64,000 bases of DNA from Salinimicrobium terrae DSM 17865 (GTDB taxonomy: Bacteria > Bacteroidota > Bacteroidia > Flavobacteriales > Flavobacteriaceae): NCBI RefSeq assembly GCF_000424665.1, contig NZ_KE384221.1:270623-334622 (forward strand). The letters run 5' to 3'. Every line of letters begins with the position of its first letter. Position 1 is the stretch's first letter. Positions 44,463 to 51,709 of this stretch are shown piece by piece. The notes beneath the pieces were generated by a model. The model saw only the letters and a program-made list of their open reading frames with translations. It was not told where the DNA came from and ran no database searches. The position numbers and the translations under genes are program-made.

Positions 44463-45078
44463 AATTGTGTCGGCTTAGATTAATATTACGGATGTAAATA
44501 AATATTCCGGCAAGGTGTCCTATAAATAAGACAGGATCTTTTCTGAAAACAGCGTAGATGAGGATTAGAACGCTTCCGGTAATGCTAAGGATCCAAAAAG
44601 GCAAAGGGAGAATGGAAATTTTGACCTTTTCAGAATAAAGCCATTGGACCACAAATCTCAGTGCAAAAGTTATCTGACCAATAAAACCAAGGATCAATAA
44701 CCAATTGGAAATATTATTTCTGAAAAAAAGAACTTCAGAAGTGTGGTTTCTGCTGAAGCTAAAAAAAATAATTGTAATGATTGGTAGCACCAATATCAAA
44801 AAGCGGAAATGCCGAGATATCTTTTTCCATTCCCCCTGTAGTTGCAAGTTTCGGATGTAAATGCCAAAAATAAGAACCTGCCCGAAAATAATGGCCGGGT
44901 CATTCCGCAGCACCCCGTAAAGAAATAAAAGGAAGGAACCCAGCAGAGAAAGCTTCCAGAAAAGAGAGGGTGTTACAACTTTTTTAGCCTTTTCAGAAGC
45001 AATCCACTGAAAAAGAAATCTGCCGGTGAAGAGCAGTTGGGCTGCAAATCCCAGGGTAAAAATTTGCCAGCTACTCAT
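44449..45078 (-). CDS. membrane protein with two tandem LAB_N domains
   Basis: A 209-residue membrane protein made of two copies of the lipid-A-disaccharide-synthase N-terminal (LAB_N) domain. Copy 1 reads RFLFQWIASEKAKK, FWKLSLLGSFLLFLYGVLRNDPAIIFG; copy 2 reads RFVVQWLYSEKVKI, FWILSITGSVLILIYAVFRKDPVLFIG. Each has two to three helices and ends in YIRNLQL or YIRNINL. Single-copy LAB_N proteins occur in GT2-GT39 operons and may move or flip the lipid-linked sugar; the function is not proven. It overlaps both neighbours (8 and 14 bases). Confidence 0.87.
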   Translation of the reverse strand: MSSWQIFTLGFAAQLLFTGRFLFQWIASEKAKKVVTPSLFWKLSLLGSFLLFLYGVLRNDPAIIFGQVLIFGIYIRNLQLQGEWKKISRHFRFLILVLPIITIIFFSFSRNHTSEVLFFRNNISNWLLILGFIGQITFALRFVVQWLYSEKVKISILPLPFWILSITGSVLILIYAVFRKDPVLFIGHLAGIFIYIRNINLSRHNYASG

Positions 45079-45787
45079 TTTGCTGGTTAATCTTGTAATT
45101 GATGTAATTTTTTTTCATCCACAAATAGGCAAAGCAATCCAGGAAAGGATCGACCAGACGATTCAAGAAGTTGAATTTTGCTTTCCCGGCCATCCTCGGA
45201 TAATGCGGGATAGAAACCTGTTTTATTTTTCCACCTTGCAGAAGCACCATGGCAGGTAAGAACCTGTGAAGACCTCTAAACATGGGGATCTTCTTAGCAT
45301 AATCTGCCTTGATGATCTTGAGCGGGCAACAGGTGTCTTCCATGCCGTCATCTGTAAAAAATCGGCGTGTATGGTTCGCTATTCGGGAGGATATCTTCTT
45401 AACTTTGGAATCCTGCCGATCTACTCTCATTCCTGTTACCAGATCATTATCCTTTATAAAAGGTAACAGGAGCTCAAAATCTTCGGGACTTGTCTGCAGG
45501 TCTGCATCCATGTAACCAATTAAAGGAGTAGTTGCGTGATCTATTCCGGCTTTAATTGCTGCACTTAGTCCGTAATTTTGATCAAAAGAGATAAATCCAA
45601 AATTTTTATTCCGCTGCGAGATTTGTTTTATTACTGACAGGCTACTGTCCGTTGAGCCGTCATTGACAAACAGAACAAACACATTAACACTGGCCTCTTT
45701 GAGATAGGAAATTAGTTCCTCCTCAAGCCGGAGCAAATTCTCATCCTCGTTGTAAAGAGGAATTATAATGGTGAGCTGAAAGTCCAT
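45071..45787 (-). CDS. GT2 polyprenyl-phosphate glycosyltransferase (DPM1/ArnC-like)
   Basis: A 238-residue cytoplasmic GT-A enzyme: IIPLYNEDENL at the N-terminus, FVNDGSTDSS, then YMDADLQTSPEDF with the DxD-type metal site and a later GMRVDRQDSKVKKISS segment. It would transfer a sugar from a nucleotide donor to undecaprenyl phosphate. It lacks the two C-terminal membrane helices of ArnC, so it resembles soluble DPM1. First gene of a three-gene operon supplying the GT39 enzyme. Confidence 0.92.
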   Translation of the reverse strand: MDFQLTIIIPLYNEDENLLRLEEELISYLKEASVNVFVLFVNDGSTDSSLSVIKQISQRNKNFGFISFDQNYGLSAAIKAGIDHATTPLIGYMDADLQTSPEDFELLLPFIKDNDLVTGMRVDRQDSKVKKISSRIANHTRRFFTDDGMEDTCCPLKIIKADYAKKIPMFRGLHRFLPAMVLLQGGKIKQVSIPHYPRMAGKAKFNFLNRLVDPFLDCFAYLWMKKNYINYKINQQNE

Positions 45788-45878
45788 CTAAATAATCTGA
45801 AGGCAAAGGTATTTTATTTTATTCAGAACCTTTGAACTGAATAAAAGATTGTTAATTTGCAGTTAAAATTTAACTTTA

Positions 45879-46856
45879 ATGAAAGTACTGGTGACGGGAG
45901 CAGCCGGGTTCCTTGGATCTCATGCTGCGGAAAGATTGCTCTCTGCAGGTATGGATGTTACGGGTATTGATAATTTTTCCGATTATTATAACGTGGCGCA
46001 GAAAAGATCCAATGCTGAAGCAGTTATTTTGAGAGGTGGCAGAATAGTAGAGATGGATCTTCGGGAGATAGAGCATTATCATAATCTGGACAGAGATTTC
46101 GATTTTATCGTGCATTTTGCCGCCCAACCGGGAATTTCAGGCAGTAGTAGCTTTGATGACTACTATTCGAATAATATTACAGCGACCAAGAATCTCATTC
46201 AATTTGCCTTAAGTAATCGCAATCTGAAACATTTCTTTTTCATATCCACGTCTTCGGTATATGGACTTGAAGCAACTTTCCCGGAAAATGCTGTTCCCAA
46301 TCCTGCTTCTATTTACGGTGAAACCAAGCTGGCAGGAGAAAAACTTATTTTAGAACAGAGTCTTTCAGGAAAAATATCTTCTTCAGTACTTCGTTTGTTT
46401 TCGGTTTATGGTCCACGAGAGAGACCGGAAAAGCTTTATGCTCAATTGATCGCCTGCGGACTTACTAATATGCCGTTTAAGATCTTTGAGGGGAGTGAAA
46501 TGCACTTAAGGAGTTTTACCTATGTTGGAGATATAGTGGAAGGAATTTATGAAGCCATCCTGAGATACGAAAACCTGGATGGAACTATAATTAATTTAGG
46601 GGCAGCCGGGGAGCATAAGACTATTGAGGGAATTAACATGGTTGAAGAATTACTTGGTCGCAAAATTCGCCTGGAGGTTGTCTCAAGAAGGGCCGGAGAT
46701 CAATCCCGCACCTGTGCAAATATTGAAAAAGCCAGAAAGCTGCTGAATTATAATCCGGCTACAACTTTACGGGAGGGATTAATAAAGCAAATTGAGTGGT
46801 ATCAGGAATTTTCAATTGAGAATAAGATTTTATCCGCGGAAAGCCTTTTTGTATGA
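45879..46856 (+). CDS. NAD-dependent nucleotide-sugar epimerase (UDP-glucuronate 4-epimerase-like)
   Basis: A 325-residue extended-SDR protein. The NAD loop is GAAGFLGSHAAERL, then IDNFSDYYN, the Ser of STSSVYG and the catalytic Tyr-Lys in YGETK. The DNFSDYYN and RERPEKLYAQLI regions resemble UDP-glucuronate 4-epimerases and WbpP-like enzymes, though the exact sugar cannot be told. It is divergent from the GT2-LAB_N-GT39 operon, 91 bases away, and likely supplies a sugar to envelope glycans. Confidence 0.85.
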   Translation: MKVLVTGAAGFLGSHAAERLLSAGMDVTGIDNFSDYYNVAQKRSNAEAVILRGGRIVEMDLREIEHYHNLDRDFDFIVHFAAQPGISGSSSFDDYYSNNITATKNLIQFALSNRNLKHFFFISTSSVYGLEATFPENAVPNPASIYGETKLAGEKLILEQSLSGKISSSVLRLFSVYGPRERPEKLYAQLIACGLTNMPFKIFEGSEMHLRSFTYVGDIVEGIYEAILRYENLDGTIINLGAAGEHKTIEGINMVEELLGRKIRLEVVSRRAGDQSRTCANIEKARKLLNYNPATTLREGLIKQIEWYQEFSIENKILSAESLFV

Positions 46857-47453
46857 CATAAAATTTCAGCCATTACTGCTTATCTTAAGTTGAGGAGGAT
46901 CAATTTCCTACCAGATATCTCATACTCAGCACTCAATTCTCAATACTGTTTCTCGCAAAGGGCGCAAAGGCTGGCGCAAAGGAGTCAAAACTTTTTTCCC
47001 GCTGATTTCGCAGAGTGGCGCAGAAAATTTTGTCATTCAGAGCGGAGCTTTTGCGGAGCGAAGAATCTTTTTGGGCACCAGAGAGATTCCTCCTTCATCG
47101 GAATGACAAAAGGAGATGCCAATTTTCTTGAGACCACAAAAATTTTCACCCAAAGTCCACGAGGTATTTAGCTGAAGCTCCCGGAGAGAATTTGTTTTGT
47201 AAGGATAGGAACCGGTAAAACAAAAGTTTCCCGCAGATTTCGCTGATTTTCGCAGAAAAAATTAAATACCAAAGGCCATCAATTTTTATCTTTAGATGTC
47301 TGATACTGAAATTAGATCTCTCGTCGCATTTTCTTTCTATCAAAAGAAATGCTCTGTCGAGATGACAGGAGAATCCCCAACGGCAACAGACAAAAGAAAA
47401 GCTAAAGCCAATAGCTAAAGGCTAATAGTTTGTATTCCAGAGATGTCCAGGTT
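46857..47453. repeat. gene-free 597-base stretch holding three repeat families
   Basis: In order: CGCAAAGG-rich units (46952-46985); CCCGCTGATTTCGCAGA (from 46999), recurring as CCCGCAGATTTCGCTGA (from 47230); a GTCATTC...GAATGAC palindrome (47032-47107) with an AGAATC/GAGATTCC interior; and AGCCAATAGCTAAAGGC repeats (47401-47428). The GATTTCGC units are, as I recall, typical companions of GxxExxY genes in other Bacteroidota, but no such gene is here. Confidence 0.65.
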
Positions 47454-48833
47454 CTAAAGCATTTCGTACTTCAATCTCACTCCTGCAGCATAATTGGGAA
47501 CAGCCATATTGCTGTAATCAGCAGCGACGTGGAGATCGATCTGGAAATTTTCGTAGAGACTATTATACAGGCGGGTATGAAAGAGGAGGGAAAGTTTTTT
47601 TTCAGTTTCTCCTGAAGGGAAAAGAGATCTGCCATAGGTTCCCTCATTTTGCGCATAGGAAAGCAGGAAACGATAAGGGTAAATGTCAGTGGGAGTTAAA
47701 ATATTACCACTGATGCCCAGATGATGCACAATAAACTTGTTGTTGATAATTTGATCAACTTCCTTATCATACAAGAAAAAAGGTGCGCCAATTACTTTTT
47801 CATGATATGTCCAGCCTGACCGATAGAGATAGCTGTTGAAGTACTGGTCATAAAGATGAGGTCCGGTCTGGCTCTGATCTTTGGTATAATAGAATTCATA
47901 CATAAGAGCGGAAAGAAATCCTTCTTCTTCTCGACTCTTCCAAAAGATGCCGTACCTGCCATCGGGGAAGTTGGCCAGGCGACTTCCGGAACCATCTTCG
48001 AAGATGCTGTTGTAGATAAACTCCACCGATGAAAATTCAAATTGTTTTCTTACGTTTAACTCCCAGGAACCCAGGTGATTTCCCAAAGAATTTTGACGCT
48101 CTGTTTCTATAGCGGCTTCCCCTCCATGGCGGCCGGTAACGATCTTTAAGTAATCTGTCGGCCCGGCTGGCTGTTCTCCCCATTCAGGAGAAGTACCTCC
48201 CCATTGTGCAAAGTGGAGTAGCCCCGCTGTGATCTCCCAATCATTTGAAGGCTGAAGAACAAGATGAAGACTCTTTTGGTGTACTCTTGTCCATGGGATC
48301 AACCTATCTTCTTCCAATAGATATTCTGCCCATTCTGCTTCGAAACCGATGCCGGGAACTATCATTAAAGGATGAGCCGTGGCCACTTTTAGGCCAGGGA
48401 AGGGACGAGCATTTAAAGAATGAAGAATAGAGTTGTTGGTGCCACTTAATCCATTGTAGATCTCCGGCTGTTGTTTTGCACCTGCGGTAATTTTAAACCA
48501 GTTGTTTTTAAATTCTACATAAGCCTGGTCAACGGCTATTTCATTGTGCAATTGATCTCCCGAAAAAACTCCTGCTCCTATGCTTAGCGTACTTCCGTTG
48601 TAAAAGGAATATTCAGCAAGAAGGGAGGTGACCCCAAGAAGATTTGATTCTTTTCCAATTCGGCCCCGGTTGTTACTATGCATCCAGAAAGGCAGATTTT
48701 CTCCCGTACCTCCCATTAAATGCAATTGCACTTCTCCCGAAATCTGAAGTTCCTGGGCAGGGGCTTTCAGGCCAAAGAGAAGAGCCGGAAGAAGAGTCAG
48801 AACAGAAAGATGAAAGGAAATAATAATAGACTT
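47454..48833 (-). CDS. capsule-assembly Wzi-like outer-membrane protein (second copy, start codon unclear)
   Basis: Predicted outer-membrane beta-barrel that would anchor capsule at the surface. The recognisable protein (about 425 residues from GTG 48731) repeats the Wzi-like features of its neighbour: NLPFWMHSNNRGRIG, AYVEFKNNWFKITAGAKQQPEIYNG, HFAQWGG and NFPDGRYGIF. In frame upstream lies a clear signal peptide (KSIIISFHLSVLTLLPALLFGLKAPAQ as two parts), beginning at about 48833. The codon before its Lys is TTT, and no ATG, GTG or TTG starts it. So either a rare ATT start is used or the start codon was lost. It is a tandem paralogue of the next gene. Confidence 0.75.
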   Translation of the reverse strand, partial: KSIIISFHLSVLTLLPALLFGLKAPAQELQISGEVQLHLMGGTGENLPFWMHSNNRGRIGKESNLLGVTSLLAEYSFYNGSTLSIGAGVFSGDQLHNEIAVDQAYVEFKNNWFKITAGAKQQPEIYNGLSGTNNSILHSLNARPFPGLKVATAHPLMIVPGIGFEAEWAEYLLEEDRLIPWTRVHQKSLHLVLQPSNDWEITAGLLHFAQWGGTSPEWGEQPAGPTDYLKIVTGRHGGEAAIETERQNSLGNHLGSWELNVRKQFEFSSVEFIYNSIFEDGSGSRLANFPDGRYGIFWKSREEEGFLSALMYEFYYTKDQSQTGPHLYDQYFNSYLYRSGWTYHEKVIGAPFFLYDKEVDQIINNKFIVHHLGISGNILTPTDIYPYRFLLSYAQNEGTYGRSLFPSGETEKKLSLLFHTRLYNSLYENFQIDLHVAADYSNMAVPNYAAGVRLKYEML

Positions 48834-48898
48834 AAAATATATAAAAAGCGGATCCTTCAGAAATAGAAAGACCCGCCATTAAACTTATAAATTATAAT

Positions 48899-50350
48899 TT
48901 AAAAATCTCTGGGTTCGATCTCATAAACAAGATGCAGACCTGCTCCAAAGGCCGAACCGGCATCAGCGCCAAAATCGGCTCCTATTTCTACGTTGACTTT
49001 AAAAGCACGATCCATTACTGTGGCGGTGGCATAAGCATGAAGTACATTCTCGTTAGGATTGATCCAGTTGGTCCAGGAGCCTTCTCTATGGTCATAGCTC
49101 AGGAGTAATTTATAGGGCAGGTTATATGTCCCGAAAGGAAGCCTTCCGCCGGCACCAACATGAATGGTAGAAAATTTATTATTGGATATTCCCAAGCCAT
49201 CTTCATTAGCGGTAAAGAAAGGGGCTCCAATTATTCTGTTTTGGTAGGTCCACCCTGAACGATAAATTCCATGGCTGAAATACTCAAGTCTGGAAATGGT
49301 GCCTTCCGGATTTCGCTGATTTCGGGTGGTGAAATATTCAAGAATGAAGGAATTGAAAAGACGTTCAGTGTCTACATCCTCATAATAAACGCCGTAACGA
49401 CCATCGGGGAAATTTCCGAAGCCCATGCCCCAGGAATCTTCAAAGATGTGATTATAAATAAACTGAAGCCTGTAATTTGGAAATCTCTTTGAAACAAACA
49501 ACTCATAGCTTCCCAGGTGATTTGCCAGAACATCCGCATTTGGATCCAGCCCGGATTCTCCTCCCTGTCCCGAGATCACCTCAAGATAATCACTGAAGGA
49601 AGAAGGACGTTTTTGAGATTCGTCGCCTGCCGGACTGCCGCCCCATTGCGCGAAGTGGTGGATACCTGCTTTTAGCTCCCATTGTTCGCTAAACCGGTAT
49701 ACAAGGCGCAAATTTTTGTGGTGGAGCATTGCCCCTTCCACATACCTGTCTTTTCCCATAAAGTATTCTTCCCAGGAAGCTTCAAAACCTAATCCCGTTG
49801 GTTCAGCAGTATTATCACTACCAGAGAAAAATACAGGACGATTAGTTCCAATTTCAATTCCCGGTAGAGGCCGGTGATTAAGGGACCACAGCATGTTCTC
49901 ATTTGTTGCACTTAAACCATTGTACATGATTGGCTTGTGCTTTTGCCCTGCAGTGATCTGCAGCCATTTGTACTCGTAATGTGCATAAAGTTCATCAATG
50001 GCAAATTCATCATTTGTACCATCCAGATAAACTAATCCTACTCCGGCTTCAATAAAACTGTCAAGGTTCAGGTAAGTAAGGGCTTTTCCGGTAAACCATG
50101 TGGAAATATTGGAGTCAGGATTTACCCGGCCCACCTTGTTTTGATGCATCCAAAAAGGCAACTCATCCTCTGTGGAGGCCATGCCTTTAAAATTCACTAC
50201 GGCTGAGTAGTCAATTCCTCTCTGGTAAGTTTCAGTGGTGTCAAGAATTTCTCCTTCGTATCCAAGATCTTTGTCTTTTTCTTCAATTTGTGCAAAACCT
50301 GTAGTGACAAAAAAGAGGAACAGGTAAAAGAACAGCTTGGGTGATCTCAT
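48899..50350 (-). CDS. capsule-assembly Wzi-like outer-membrane protein (first copy)
   Basis: A 483-residue protein with signal peptide (LFFYLFLFFVTTGFAQ) and an outer-membrane barrel of the Wzi/CapsuleAssemblyWzi type. Family blocks: LPFWMHQNKVGRV, LYAHYEYKWLQITAGQKHKPIMYNG, HFAQWGGSPAG, and GNFPDGRYGVYYED; the C-terminal strands end near YEIEPRDF. Wzi binds exported capsule chains. It lies downstream of the wza-wzc genes, separated by the repeat-GIY-YIG cluster. It is complete, unlike its paralogue. Confidence 0.88.
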   Translation of the reverse strand: MRSPKLFFYLFLFFVTTGFAQIEEKDKDLGYEGEILDTTETYQRGIDYSAVVNFKGMASTEDELPFWMHQNKVGRVNPDSNISTWFTGKALTYLNLDSFIEAGVGLVYLDGTNDEFAIDELYAHYEYKWLQITAGQKHKPIMYNGLSATNENMLWSLNHRPLPGIEIGTNRPVFFSGSDNTAEPTGLGFEASWEEYFMGKDRYVEGAMLHHKNLRLVYRFSEQWELKAGIHHFAQWGGSPAGDESQKRPSSFSDYLEVISGQGGESGLDPNADVLANHLGSYELFVSKRFPNYRLQFIYNHIFEDSWGMGFGNFPDGRYGVYYEDVDTERLFNSFILEYFTTRNQRNPEGTISRLEYFSHGIYRSGWTYQNRIIGAPFFTANEDGLGISNNKFSTIHVGAGGRLPFGTYNLPYKLLLSYDHREGSWTNWINPNENVLHAYATATVMDRAFKVNVEIGADFGADAGSAFGAGLHLVYEIEPRDF

Positions 50351-50785
50351 CGAGTTGGTTTTAGATACTTCAAAATTACAGTTTAGAATTGGGAAGGTTA
50401 TTGGAGAAACTAAGAAATATTTCTTAAAATAATGAAGTTTAAGTTATAGATGCTGATTTACAAATTATTGACTGAGGTATTTGTCGGTCTTTTTCAACTG
50501 CTCTCTTTTATTTTCTGTTATTTTGGTCACCGGCACTCGAACTGACGGCAATTCGGCACCCGGTCAGTTCGACTGAATTTGGCCTGTTCTCGATACAATT
50601 TTACATCTGCAACGCAGTTGTAAAATCACTCGAACTGACGGCCAAATTTGTATCGAGAACAAGGGGTAGTATGGCCTTCTTCTCGATACATTTTTTCCTT
50701 CGCTACCTCTCAGTAAAAACCACTCGAAGTGACGGCCATGGGAAAAACAACTTCTACCTTTGTACTTCTTACTTTAGTACCCCTC
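50351..50785. repeat. gene-free stretch with nested CGTCAGTTCGAGTG/TATCGAGAAC repeats
   Basis: A forward unit (50560-50661: head GGTCAGTTCGACTG, arm AATTTGG, arm CCAAATT, tail TGTATCGAGAACA) contains in its loop a complete reverse unit (50585-50641). A further reverse unit lies at 50678-50735 and a solo head at 50535-50549. The 50351-50520 part is AT-rich with nothing recognisable. The block is nearly repeated on the other side of the GIY-YIG gene. Confidence 0.8.
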
Positions 50786-51220
50786 TGTTCTCGATAATAT
50801 TTTACTTCGCTCTCGCTCTTGAAAATCACTCGAACTGACGGCTAGGGATTCTACTTTTTAAACTTCTTCTTTGCCAGATTCGGAAGGTCTTCAAATCTTC
50901 CTTCTATTGCTGCTTCCTTTTTAGCTCTGGACCAGCTTTTAATTTGTTTCTCCTGAAGGATGGCTATATTGATATCAGTAAATTCTGCATAAAAAACCAA
51001 TTCTACAGGTAATCTCTTAGCTGTATAACTCTCCGGATATTTTGCAGATTGATGTTCTACAAGGCGCTTTTGAAGATTTGAAGTAATACCTGTGTAGTAG
51101 GTGTCATCAGTGCATTTGAGGATGTAGACGTAACTGAGTTTCATGTCTATTCGAGTAAAATTCCAAACCGTCAGTTCGAGTGATTCTGCAACTGGATAGT
51201 TGCAGAATTGTATTGAGAAC
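50786..51220. mobile_element. candidate element: GIY-YIG nuclease gene between inverted repeat units
   Basis: A reverse unit (50786-50841, ending AATCACTCGAACTGACGG at 50824-50841), the GIY-YIG gene, and a forward unit (51168-51220, beginning CCGTCAGTTCGAGTGATT at 51168-51185) form a symmetric cassette. The 18-bp heads are perfect inverted copies, 9 bases from the stop and 23 bases from the start codon. Solo units elsewhere look like non-autonomous derivatives. Mobility is inferred from this layout. Confidence 0.5.
50851..51144 (-). CDS. GIY-YIG nuclease family protein
   Basis: A 97-residue single-domain GIY-YIG protein (YhbQ/UPF0213-like size). The motif reads SYVYILKCTDDTYYTGITSNLQKRL: the GIY element is VYI and YIG appears as YTG, followed by the catalytic-type Arg (KR) and His (EHQ). 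The conserved Glu position falls in LQEKQIKSWSRAKKEAAIEG, the usual C-terminal block. Members are small nucleases of unknown role. Unlike homing enzymes it lacks an added DNA-binding domain. It is bounded exactly by inverted palindromic units. Confidence 0.88.
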   Translation of the reverse strand: MKLSYVYILKCTDDTYYTGITSNLQKRLVEHQSAKYPESYTAKRLPVELVFYAEFTDINIAILQEKQIKSWSRAKKEAAIEGRFEDLPNLAKKKFKK

Positions 51221-51709
51221 CGGTTTTGAAATTTGTATCGAGATCTAAGGAATCAGAGACTCCTCTGTTCTCGATACAATTTCCCCTCGCTTCCGCTCTG
51301 GAAAATCACTCGAACTGACGGCTGATTCGGAGTGGTGGGTGGTAGAAGTGACGGCTATTCTTTCCCCGTCAGTTCGAGTGAATTTGGCCTGTTCTCGATA
51401 CAATTTCACAACTTCAACGCAGTTGTAAAATCACTCGAACTGACGGCCAAATTTGTATCGAGAACAAGGGGAGAGTTCGACGTCTCTGTTCTCGATACAC
51501 CGTTGCCCTCACTTCCGTTCGGTCACCGGCACTCGAACTGACGGCCAAATTCGTATCGAGAACAAGGGGTAGGATGGCCTTCTTCTCGATACATTTTTTC
51601 CTTCGCTACCGCTCAGCAAAAACCACTCGAAATGACGGCCTTGAAAAAACAACTCGAACTGACGGCGCTCCTACCTTTGTACTTCTATCTTTGTAACTCG
51701 AACTTCAGC
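51168..51709. repeat. array of head-hairpin-tail repeats between the GIY-YIG gene and wzc
   Basis: Units: forward 51168-51220; reverse 51266-51321; forward outer 51366-51466 enclosing reverse 51390-51446; reverse 51487-51544 followed by a forward tail (51545-51565); reverse 51580-51638; solo heads 51650-51666. Outer arms AATTTGG/CCAAATT recur. The blocks 51366-51466 and 51545-51638 are near copies of 50560-50735 left of the GIY-YIG gene. No gene is seen. Confidence 0.8.

Noticed and set aside
50520-51709. A CRISPR-like or tracrRNA locus in the head-hairpin-tail array
   Set aside because: Both orientations occur, there are no uniform spacers, and inner arms are self-complementary instead of unique spacers.
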